In this document: positions 1 to 5,578 of the stretch, piece by piece
Layout of the letters: each line of letters begins with the position of its first letter
How positions within the stretch are numbered: position 1 is the stretch's first letter
Origin: CAYYOS01 sp964473355
GTDB lineage: Bacteria > Pseudomonadota > Gammaproteobacteria > Burkholderiales > REEB80
Assembly (NCBI GenBank): GCA_964473355.1
Contig: CAYYOS010000127.1
Span: 1 to 7,221 of the forward strand
Reading direction: 5' to 3'
DNA length: 7,221 bases
The notes under the pieces: generated by a model
What the model was told of the DNA's origin: nothing
The model's database searches: none
Seen by the model: the letters and a program-made list of their open reading frames with translations, nothing else
Position numbers and translations under genes: made by a program

Positions 1-1
1 C

Positions 2-1117
2 GGCTTGGTGGAAGGCGCAGTGGTATTAATAGGGGGAGACCCGGGCATTGGTAAATCCACCTTGTTGTTACAAGCCTTAGCAACCTTAAGCGCGCATACC
101 CATGTGTTGTACGTGAGTGGCGAAGAATCCGCGCAGCAGATTGCCTCTAGAGCGAAGCGCTTAGCGCTTTCAGCTAAATCCGTGCAGCTATTGGCGGAAA
201 TTCAATTGGAAAAAATTCTCGCCATTTTGGCACAGCTAAAACCCGCGACTGCAGTGATTGATTCCATTCAAACTATTTACTCCGAAGCCCTGCAATCCGC
301 CCCCGGCAGCGTGGCGCAAGTGCGGGAGTGCGCAGCGCAACTCACGCGTTTTGCAAAACAAACGGGTACGACGGTGATCCTAGTGGGGCATGTGACTAAG
401 GAAGGTACGCTGGCCGGCCCGCGCGTATTGGAACACATGGTGGACACGGTGTTGTATTTTGAGGGCGATAGTAATTCGAGTTTCAGATTAATCCGCGCTT
501 TTAAAAACCGCTTTGGCGCGGTCAACGAGCTAGGCGTATTTGCCATGACCGAAAAAGGGCTGCGGGAAGTCTCCAACCCTTCGGCTTTGTTTTTGTCACA
601 TCACGCCAATCCCGTTGCAGGCTCGACAGTGATGGTGACCCAAGAAGGCACCCGGCCACTCCTCGTCGAAATCCAGGCTCTAGTGGATAACGCGCATGCC
701 CCTAATCCACGCCGTCTTACGGTAGGGTTGGAACAGAATCGCTTGGCCATGTTGCTCGCGGTGTTGCATCGGCATGCCGGCATCGCGTGCTTTGATCAGG
801 ACGTATTTGTTAATGCCGTGGGCGGCGTAAAAATAACCGAACCCGGTGCGGATCTTGCCGTAATCTTGGCGATTGTTTCTAGCCTACGCAATAAACCCTT
901 GCCACAAAAACTTATTGTCTTCGGGGAAATTGGCTTAGCGGGGGAAGTGCGCCCCGTGCAGCGCGGGCAAGAGCGCCTAAAAGAAGCCGCGAAATTGGGA
1001 TTTACGCATGCTCTATTGCCAAAGGCTAATATGCCCAAACAAAATATTGCCCAACTTACCTTAATTCCCCTGGAACGCTTGGAAGAAGCGATTATTTATT
1101 GCCGAGAGCAGAGCTGA
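2..1117 (+). CDS. radA: DNA repair/recombination protein RadA (Sms), 5'-truncated by the window edge
   Basis: RadA is a RecA-like, DnaB-type ATPase that drives branch migration of recombination intermediates in the cytoplasm. The reading frame is open at the left edge and begins inside the protein: a Gly-Leu pair typical of the lead-in to the RadA Walker A motif precedes Val-Glu-Gly. The TTG at position 5 is therefore not the true start. Counting from that codon, the Walker A motif GGDPGIGKST is at residues 10-19, a Walker B-like AVID at 83-86, GHVTKEG at 128-134 and the RadA signature KNRFG at 167-171. The Lon-protease-like C-terminal domain covers about 195-365, with VGGVKITEPGADLA near 272-285 and FGEIGLAGEVRPV at 306-318. 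The 370 visible residues against about 450-460 in the family imply that roughly 85-90 residues are missing, including the four-cysteine zinc finger. The next gene is 90 bp downstream and probably has its own promoter. Identification is secure. Confidence 0.97.
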   Translation, partial: GLVEGAVVLIGGDPGIGKSTLLLQALATLSAHTHVLYVSGEESAQQIASRAKRLALSAKSVQLLAEIQLEKILAILAQLKPATAVIDSIQTIYSEALQSAPGSVAQVRECAAQLTRFAKQTGTTVILVGHVTKEGTLAGPRVLEHMVDTVLYFEGDSNSSFRLIRAFKNRFGAVNELGVFAMTEKGLREVSNPSALFLSHHANPVAGSTVMVTQEGTRPLLVEIQALVDNAHAPNPRRLTVGLEQNRLAMLLAVLHRHAGIACFDQDVFVNAVGGVKITEPGADLAVILAIVSSLRNKPLPQKLIVFGEIGLAGEVRPVQRGQERLKEAAKLGFTHALLPKANMPKQNIAQLTLIPLERLEEAIIYCREQS

Positions 1118-1146
1118 GAGCTGAAATCTAAGGCGAGCTTACATTT

Positions 1147-1175
1147 TTGCCTTTTGATCTCCAGTTTATTATTGT
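1147..1175 (+). promoter_or_regulatory. Possible sigma70-type promoter for the phosphatase-FHA pair
   Basis: In the AT-rich 90-bp gap after radA, TTGCCT (1147-1152, 4/6 to TTGACA) is followed after 17 bp by TATTGT (1170-1175, 4/6 to TATAAT). Spacing is ideal but both boxes are imperfect, and AT-rich DNA gives such matches by chance. No convincing terminator separates radA from the next gene, so read-through from radA is also possible. Confidence 0.25.
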
Positions 1176-1207
1176 ACTATTTTGCCATTAACTCTTTTTA
1201 GCCCACC

Positions 1208-1978
1208 ATGCAGAATTCTTCGCATGCTTCTACCGAAAACTCTGAGCGTCTTAGCGCCGCGACCTTAAGTCACGTAGGTTTAGTGCGGCAACATAACGAG
1301 GACAGTATTGCGTGCGACGTGAAACTTGGAACCTTGATTTTGGCCGATGGGATGGGCGGGTGCAACGGGGGCGAAGTGGCGAGCTCGCTCGCAGTCGGCT
1401 TGGTTATTAGTAAACTTAGGGAATCCAATGGGCTGCCGCCAGAGGAGGCGCCTGAGCAGTTATGGCGAGCTGTATCCCTGGCAAACCTGGCGATATTTGA
1501 AACCGCCGAACGCTTTACGCAATATGAAGGTATGGGCACGACTTTGATTGTGGCCCGGTTTTTTGCCAATCAAATTTGTATCGCCCATATTGGTGATTCG
1601 CGTTTATACCGTTTGCGCGACCGGCAACTGTCGCAAATGACAGTAGATCACACCGTGTTGCAAGAACAAGTGGATCAAGGTTTACTAACCGCTGAGCAGG
1701 CGCGCCTTTCCTTTGGCCGGGGACTGATCACGCGGGCTTTGGGCGTGGACCCGGAAGTTGAAATTGATATTATTGAGGATGAAATATACCCTCACGATAT
1801 TTATTTACTTTGTTCAGACGGTTTATTCGATATGGTTGAAGATGGTGAGATTTGCGATATTTTAAATAGAGCGCAGGATCATTTGGACCAGGCTGCTCAA
1901 GCATTAATAGATAAAGCAAACCAATACGGCGGCTACGATAACATCTCGGTGGTGCTCGCGAGAGTTGGCGATGATTAG
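1208..1978 (+). CDS. PP2C-family (PPM) serine/threonine protein phosphatase
   Basis: A 256-residue cytoplasmic, metal-dependent Ser/Thr phosphatase of the bacterial PP2C type (Stp1/PppA class), expected to reverse phosphorylation by Hanks-type kinases. The core motifs are all present: RQHNEDS (27-33; D32 metal ligand), ADGMGG (46-51; D47 and G48 at the metal centre), GMGTT (108-112), HIGDSRLYRL (127-136), a VDHT motif (146-149), ITRALG (174-179), CSDGLFD (202-208; D204) and YDNISVVL (243-250; D244). No signal peptide or membrane segment is seen, and the length is typical of the single-domain family. The catalytic residues look intact. No clear Shine-Dalgarno sequence precedes the ATG at 1208, so translation may be weak or start by another route. 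The downstream FHA gene abuts or overlaps the stop codon, indicating co-transcription and a shared role. Its natural partner in this window is the kinase on the other strand. The pppA-type role is inferred, not shown. Confidence 0.95.
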   Translation: MQNSSHASTENSERLSAATLSHVGLVRQHNEDSIACDVKLGTLILADGMGGCNGGEVASSLAVGLVISKLRESNGLPPEEAPEQLWRAVSLANLAIFETAERFTQYEGMGTTLIVARFFANQICIAHIGDSRLYRLRDRQLSQMTVDHTVLQEQVDQGLLTAEQARLSFGRGLITRALGVDPEVEIDIIEDEIYPHDIYLLCSDGLFDMVEDGEICDILNRAQDHLDQAAQALIDKANQYGGYDNISVVLARVGDD

Positions 1979-1980
1979 TG

Positions 1981-2694
1981 ATGGCTAAACTAGAAATAAA
2001 TCAGGATGGCGTAAAAATAGAAGAGCGGGTGTTAACGCCGGGCCGCTTGACGATCGGCCGTAAAGCCAGTAATCACATTCGCGTGCCTTCGCCGACTGTT
2101 AGTGCTCGACACGCCTTGGTTATCACTATTCGTAATGAGTCTTATCTAGAAGACTTGAATAGCACAAACGGAACGCGGGTCAATGGCAAGATAATAAAAA
2201 AATGCCTCTTGCAAAATGGCGACGAAATTACTCTAGCTAAACATTTGCTTCGTTATATTAGCGAAGAAGAGACCACCACCACAGTACCCAGTACCGTACC
2301 ACTGAATCCTACATTCGAAGCGGCGCCCCGTCTGCCTGAAAGTTATGACGATGCAACCATTGTCATTAATAAAGACGCACCGCCAAGCCTACCCTTGCCG
2401 CCAGACTCCCCGCAAAAAGCAACGGAAAGCGTCGGTAGTGCCGCGATTTTTTTGTTAAGTGGCCCCGGCATGGGCAACGAGATTTCTCTAGAACGCACGC
2501 TCACCACATTTGGCAAGCCTGGTATACAGGTAGCGGTAATCATACGCCGTAAGGATGGCTACTATTTTTCACACGTGGACGGTGCTAATGCGCCAACTGT
2601 GAATGGCGTCTCGATTAGCTCCCAGGCGAGAAAATTAAATGATCACGATATTATCGAGCTTGCCGATACTAAAATGGAATTTTTCGTGAAGTAA
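1981..2694 (+). CDS. Tandem FHA-domain protein (phosphothreonine reader)
   Basis: A 237-residue soluble protein, counted from the ATG at 1981. A GTG at 1978 shares its G with the phosphatase stop codon and is the alternative start; either way translation is probably coupled. The first FHA domain (about 20-95) has all phosphothreonine-binding landmarks: IGR (25-27), SARH (41-44) and NSTNGTRVNG (60-69). A linker (about 96-152) follows that is rich in Thr, Ser, Pro and acidic residues, including EEETTTT (95-101). The second FHA-like domain (about 155-237) is degenerate: FGK replaces IGR, the S-x-R-H motif is not recognisable, and only a VNG turn (207-209) and the beta pattern remain. The protein probably recruits phosphorylated partners through domain 1, while domain 2 serves as a scaffold or has lost ligand binding. 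Pairing with a PP2C gene places it in a kinase/phosphatase pathway, comparable in type to Fha proteins of type VI secretion systems. A strong terminator follows the stop. Confidence 0.92.
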   Translation: MAKLEINQDGVKIEERVLTPGRLTIGRKASNHIRVPSPTVSARHALVITIRNESYLEDLNSTNGTRVNGKIIKKCLLQNGDEITLAKHLLRYISEEETTTTVPSTVPLNPTFEAAPRLPESYDDATIVINKDAPPSLPLPPDSPQKATESVGSAAIFLLSGPGMGNEISLERTLTTFGKPGIQVAVIIRRKDGYYFSHVDGANAPTVNGVSISSQARKLNDHDIIELADTKMEFFVK

Positions 2695-2742
2695 CTTGGG
2701 TAGCCCCGAGCCGCACCACTGAAAAATCGTTAACTTGGCTTT

Positions 2743-2783
2743 CGACCTAGGAGATACGTTGTTTCTCCTAGGTCGCCTTTTTA
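2743..2783 (+). terminator. Rho-independent terminator of the phosphatase-FHA operon
   Basis: CGACCTAGGAGA (2743-2754) and TCTCCTAGGTCG (2764-2775) form a perfect 12-bp stem with a 9-nt loop, followed by CC and five T (2778-2782). It lies 48 bp after the FHA stop. On the opposite strand the stem is followed by AAAGCC and no immediate T run, so it should act on the + strand only, although the convergent gene ends only 44 bp away. Confidence 0.88.
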
Positions 2784-2826
2784 TGGGCGCGCCGAAACGT
2801 GCCGACACCCGGTTTTGTTAGCGAAT

Positions 2827-4791
2827 TTATTGGACCTTAACTAAAAATAATACCGCCTCAACGCCACTTACTGATGTCGAAACATTCACCGCTACGCTGG
2901 AGCTGGCGACTACCGATGTCGGAGTGACGGTAAGCGCCTGAGGCCCTTGGTTAGCAAACCGATACGCTGAAACGGAAACCATCTTCCCCGTCCATGGGGA
3001 GAGATTCAAGGTCAAACTCGACAACGTGGCGGTGCCGTCGTTGCTCGGCTGAAAACCAATTAACACGCGCTTATCCTGGCCACTCACAGCGAACTCGTAG
3101 GACTCGAAATTTCCGGTTACGCCAAAGGTCGATTTGCCTTGGGTAAGCTCCGTCAGCGCGTTATCTCCCACAAAGTTATATAAAATGGGCATATCTTGAT
3201 CCACCGAGGTGCAGCCAGTGCAGGTGCCGCCCGACGGCTGGTTAATATCGGTTCCCCAATAAAACACGTGAACATCGTCGGGGCCAAGGTTGTTTGCCTG
3301 CCACCAGCTTGAATAGCGGGCAATGCCGCGCAGTGCACTAGCCATACCATAGCCCTGTTCGGCGGTGCCCACACCACCCTCTTCGGTAGTCCACAACGCG
3401 CGCACACGAGTCTTAGGCACCCCGCCGGGCAGATACTTATTGCGAAAATTATCCAGAGTGGTTCTCCAGGTTGGCGTGGTTACAGTGTAGTGAATCGACA
3501 CCGTGTCCACCACGTCGTATACGTAGCGGCCGGCGTAGCCCGATGCGTAGGTACCCACGATCTTATAATTTAACAAGCTGTCCAGAAACGCCTCCCGGTT
3601 CGAGAGGTTTACGATAGAACCTAACATCGCGTGCAGCGCATCGGGCTTGCCGAAAAGCGCCTGGCTTTTCTCTTCGAGGTGCGCAATGCCGGGCGCGAGA
3701 TAGTATTCAACGTAAGTCGGAATAAATTGTGTGGTGAGATCGCAATTCGCCACCGGGATCGGGTTGTTGCGCGTGACCCACAGGCACAGTGCGCCATAAA
3801 ACCCGGTGCTGTTGACGTTGCTGATCTCATTGCCAAACTGAAAATAAATCTTTTTCTCCCAACCCTTGCCATTGGGCAAGGCCGCGATCTGGTCCACGCG
3901 GTCGCTGATCGCTTTCTTGTAGGCGTCACGCCCAGCCGCTGTCGCCATGCCGTCTAAAAAAACAGAGGCTGTGGCAGGCGTAATGCCCCCTACCGTCAGC
4001 ACTGCATGTTTCCCATCGCCCAACAGGGTATCGATTAGCGGTAGTGCGATACTGGTAAAGGAAGCGTATCCGTTATCGACATAAATAGAGCCGGAAAGCG
4101 CCGGCTTATAGTTGGCTCCAGCGCCGCCAGGATCACGTAAACCGCCGCCTGCCCAGCTGCGGGTGAGGCCGCTAGCCGGAGTGTTGGTGTAATGCGCGCC
4201 GACGTATTTTGTCCAAGCCGTGTTAGATGGCGTACACATGGCCACGCCCTCAGCTATCCATCCGGCGCTTGCCATGCTTTGATATACGGCGTTATCCGTC
4301 GTAAAACGATGGTTGGAGTCATTGTTGGTAGCACGGTTATTGTAGTTGCGATAAACGGGGCTGTAACCGGAAGCACAGCTCCCGCCTTGGGGAAGCAAGC
4401 TATAAAAAGCGATGCCTTCATAAAACCAACCCGGGTCTTTTTTAACCCCCGCGCACTCGGTACTATCTGCCGTATAAAAATGGGAGTTAGGGCCTTTCCC
4501 CGGTGTTCCGTAAAAACGGCACACGGGCGTTGCTCCAGCAGGAGCATCGGCTAGACTCGGCCAGGCAGTAAAACTTAAGCCCGTACGCACCCAGCCTGCA
4601 CCCGCTGCGCCATTATCGATACCGCTGGCCTCGATGGGATCAGCCGTCGTAAAGTAATGCTTTAAACCGGAATGGTAGAATTCGGTCACGATGACGGTGG
4701 CAGCGTGTGGGGTGCTACTGATAAAAAATACCCAAGCTAAAATCAACGCGGGTAAGAATCTTGTTGCTTGTACGTTTAATTTCTTTTCCAT
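2827..4791 (-). CDS. Secreted glycoside hydrolase-like protein with N-terminal DUF5648-like repeats
   Basis: A 654-residue exported protein; substrate unknown. Residues 1-30 form a Sec signal peptide (basic MEKK start, hydrophobic 13-26, likely cleavage near PHA/A). Three DUF5648-like repeats follow: FYHSGLKHYFTTAD (38-51), RFYGTP...SHFYTAD (92-109) and YRNYNNRA...HRFTTD (147-166), each closed by a GW...G(I/V/L) stretch. This fold is thought to serve binding or adhesion. From about 195 to 540 the layout fits a clan-A TIM barrel: YFQFGNEIS (316-324) as strand 4 with N321-E322 as candidate acid/base, SIHY (432-435) as strand 6, ALWTTEEGG (465-473) as strand 7 with E470 or E471 as candidate nucleophile, and VHVFYWGTD (507-515) as strand 8. 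A beta-rich C-terminal domain (about 555-654) resembles those of GH39/GH79-type enzymes. Cysteines at 91, 113, 139, 186, 336, 350, 524 and 527 fit an exported, disulfide-bonded protein. The ATG has an excellent ribosome binding site. The gene is probably monocistronic. The enzyme assignment is inferred from motifs; the exact GH family is not recognised. Confidence 0.85.
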   Translation of the reverse strand: MEKKLNVQATRFLPALILAWVFFISSTPHAATVIVTEFYHSGLKHYFTTADPIEASGIDNGAAGAGWVRTGLSFTAWPSLADAPAGATPVCRFYGTPGKGPNSHFYTADSTECAGVKKDPGWFYEGIAFYSLLPQGGSCASGYSPVYRNYNNRATNNDSNHRFTTDNAVYQSMASAGWIAEGVAMCTPSNTAWTKYVGAHYTNTPASGLTRSWAGGGLRDPGGAGANYKPALSGSIYVDNGYASFTSIALPLIDTLLGDGKHAVLTVGGITPATASVFLDGMATAAGRDAYKKAISDRVDQIAALPNGKGWEKKIYFQFGNEISNVNSTGFYGALCLWVTRNNPIPVANCDLTTQFIPTYVEYYLAPGIAHLEEKSQALFGKPDALHAMLGSIVNLSNREAFLDSLLNYKIVGTYASGYAGRYVYDVVDTVSIHYTVTTPTWRTTLDNFRNKYLPGGVPKTRVRALWTTEEGGVGTAEQGYGMASALRGIARYSSWWQANNLGPDDVHVFYWGTDINQPSGGTCTGCTSVDQDMPILYNFVGDNALTELTQGKSTFGVTGNFESYEFAVSGQDKRVLIGFQPSNDGTATLSSLTLNLSPWTGKMVSVSAYRFANQGPQALTVTPTSVVASSSVAVNVSTSVSGVEAVLFLVKVQ

Positions 4792-4797
4792 GCATCA

Positions 4798-4802
4798 CCT
4801 CC
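4798..4802 (-). promoter_or_regulatory. Strong Shine-Dalgarno site of the glycosidase-like gene
   Basis: On the minus strand GGGAGGTGA precedes the ATG at 4791, with the GGAGG core 6 nt from the start codon. This is close to the ideal anti-16S match and spacing. It fixes the start and suggests efficient translation, in contrast to the weak sites in front of the phosphatase, FHA and kinase genes. Confidence 0.85.
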
Positions 4803-4842
4803 CAACCATCGAGCAACCTCATGGTAGCCATAAAAGCAAAAG

Positions 4843-4883
4843 AACGTGTTACGGCTAATAGGAAAATTGTAAAAACATGTTAC
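4843..4883. promoter_or_regulatory. Paired 10-mer repeats, possible operator
   Basis: AACGTGTTAC (4843-4852) and AACATGTTAC (4874-4883) are direct repeats identical at 9 of 10 positions and 31 bp apart start to start, close to three helical turns. The core AACATGTT is a perfect 8-bp palindrome and AACGTGTT differs by one base. A third element with the same AAC-N2-GTT form, AACCGGTT, lies at 4939-4946. Placement over the possible -35 box and start point fits a dimeric regulator binding site. No regulator gene is in the window to link it to. Confidence 0.35.
4855..4883 (-). promoter_or_regulatory. Possible promoter of the glycosidase-like gene
   Basis: On the minus strand GTAACA (4883-4878, 4/6 to TTGACA) is separated by 17 bp from TATTAG (4860-4855, 4/6 to TATAAT). 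Transcription would start near 4848, leaving a leader of about 57 nt. The -35 box lies inside one 10-mer repeat, and the second repeat covers the predicted start point. The boxes are imperfect, so this is a candidate only. Confidence 0.3.
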
Positions 4884-5005
4884 AGGGACGGACGGGTTAA
4901 GACGAGGAAGGGCAGGCTGAACTTATAGCCTATAGCATAACCGGTTGCCACATAAGCGGAAGCGAGATTAAATTTAACTGGGATAAAAACAGGCCAGACA
5001 ATTCG

Positions 5006-5015
5006 NNNNNNNNNN
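5006..5015. other. Assembly gap (10 N)
   Basis: Ten consecutive undetermined bases. A run of exactly ten is often a placeholder for a scaffold join of unknown length, so extra sequence, even genes, may be missing here. The order of the glycosidase-like gene and the kinase-lipoprotein pair relies on that join. Confidence 0.95.
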
Positions 5016-5128
5016 GGAAAAAACGAGCGGTCGTCGGGACTGGTTCAATCTTGGATATTGGGTCAAATTAGCCAGAAAATTAGGCGCGGTCAGACTACTT
5101 CAGGCAAGGCGCTCGACTAAACCTTCTC

Positions 5129-5149
5129 AAAACCGACCGTAACGGCTCG
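5129..5149 (-). terminator. Weak candidate terminator after the lipoprotein gene
   Basis: On the minus strand, 10 nt past the lipoprotein stop, CGAGCCG and CGGTCG (5149-5134) can pair as 6 bp with one bulged G and a TTA loop. G and TTTT (5132-5129) follow. Position and orientation fit the end of the kinase-lipoprotein operon, but the stem is short and the T run is only four. Confidence 0.35.
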
Positions 5150-5159
5150 AACAAAAACC

Positions 5160-5567
5160 TTACTTCCTTTTCTTAAACTCTGCCCTGACGTCGACATAAA
5201 TCGGCCCCCAAATGGGATGACCGCTCTCCGCTTTATTTAACTGAAAGTTCGGGTCGACTTCCAGCGCCTTGCGGAACTCCTCGCGGCACTGCTTTTCTCG
5301 GTCCGAAGCGCAATGTATGAAAGCCAAATATTTGTGGGCCGCCGCTTGATCACTTTTAAAGGTTAAGCCCTCCGCAAGCGCGCTATATAAATTTTGCGTG
5401 GCTGATTTATAGTCCCCCTCCTCGTAGTCGCGTATGCCTTTAGAAAGGCTTTGATCCGCGGGCCTGGGCGCTAGCTTATCTAAACCCATGTCGCGGAACG
5501 GCCGGGAGGCGCAACCAGCCATCAGGAAGGCTACGCAAAGTAGTAATATTCGTGTGCGCAATGACAT
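5160..5567 (-). CDS. Small TPR-like lipoprotein, T6SS-associated lipoprotein type possible
   Basis: A 135-residue predicted lipoprotein. The ATG at 5567 is preferred over an in-frame TTG at 5573 because AGGA (5578-5575) sits 7 nt upstream of it and overlaps the kinase stop codon. The N-terminus has basic residues, a hydrophobic core and the lipobox LMAGC with C19 as the lipidated residue. Ala-Ser after the Cys, not Asp, favours outer-membrane sorting. Residues 40-110 are helical and TPR-like: a GIRDYEEGDYKSA stretch (44-56) and EFRKALEVDPNF (97-108), the latter a typical TPR helix end. The tail has a distinctive GHPIWGPIY motif (116-124). Two further cysteines (C86, C94) could form a disulfide. 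The gene follows the kinase by 9 bp and is probably translationally coupled to it, so it may sense or transmit an envelope signal to the kinase's periplasmic domain. It resembles TPR lipoproteins annotated near type VI secretion loci (TssQ type), but I cannot confirm that family from sequence alone. Confidence 0.88.
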   Translation of the reverse strand: MSLRTRILLLCVAFLMAGCASRPFRDMGLDKLAPRPADQSLSKGIRDYEEGDYKSATQNLYSALAEGLTFKSDQAAAHKYLAFIHCASDREKQCREEFRKALEVDPNFQLNKAESGHPIWGPIYVDVRAEFKKRK

Positions 5568-5574
5568 TAACAAA

Positions 5575-5578
5575 TCCT
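5575..5578 (-). promoter_or_regulatory. Ribosome binding site of the lipoprotein gene inside the kinase stop
   Basis: AGGA on the minus strand lies 7 nt from the ATG at 5567 and overlaps the TAG stop of the kinase (5579-5577). A ribosome terminating on the kinase mRNA would sit on this site, which supports coupled translation and selects the ATG start. Confidence 0.65.

Larger units (their letters stand above)
4792..5159. other. Intergenic region, 368 bp, with an assembly gap
   Basis: No credible gene is seen on either strand. The left half holds the upstream region of the glycosidase-like gene: ribosome binding site, possible promoter and 10-mer repeats. It also has a short tandem TATAGCC/TATAGCA (4924-4937). 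Ten N follow at 5006-5015. The right half holds only a weak hairpin just downstream of the lipoprotein gene. The stretch 5016-5125 shows nothing I can assign. Confidence 0.7.

Noticed and set aside
1..7. TTG at position 5 as the radA start codon
   Set aside because: The residues before and after it match the interior of RadA just ahead of Walker A; the zinc finger must lie upstream of the window.
277..1038. Minus-strand frames opposite radA
   Set aside because: Shadows of the conserved radA coding sequence, with low-complexity, Arg/Thr/Ser-rich products.
1130..1153. AAGGC/GCCTT inverted repeat followed by T residues as a radA terminator
   Set aside because: Only 5 bp of stem with a 14-nt loop; too weak to call.
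2743..2775. Bidirectional terminator
   Set aside because: On the minus strand the stem is followed by AAAGCC; the nearest T run is over ten bases further on.
2786..2806. Repeated GCCGA as a hairpin near the end of the glycosidase-like gene
   Set aside because: The copies are direct, not inverted, and cannot form a stem.
3153..4554. Several open frames of 84-120 codons on both strands within the glycosidase-like gene
   Set aside because: Their products show no family features and they lie wholly inside a well-supported 654-residue coding frame.
2827..4791. Horizontal acquisition of the glycosidase-like gene from its higher GC
   Set aside because: Sampled rows in it are 53-60% GC against 40-43% in the FHA gene, but rows in the kinase gene reach 57%, so the contrast is not specific.
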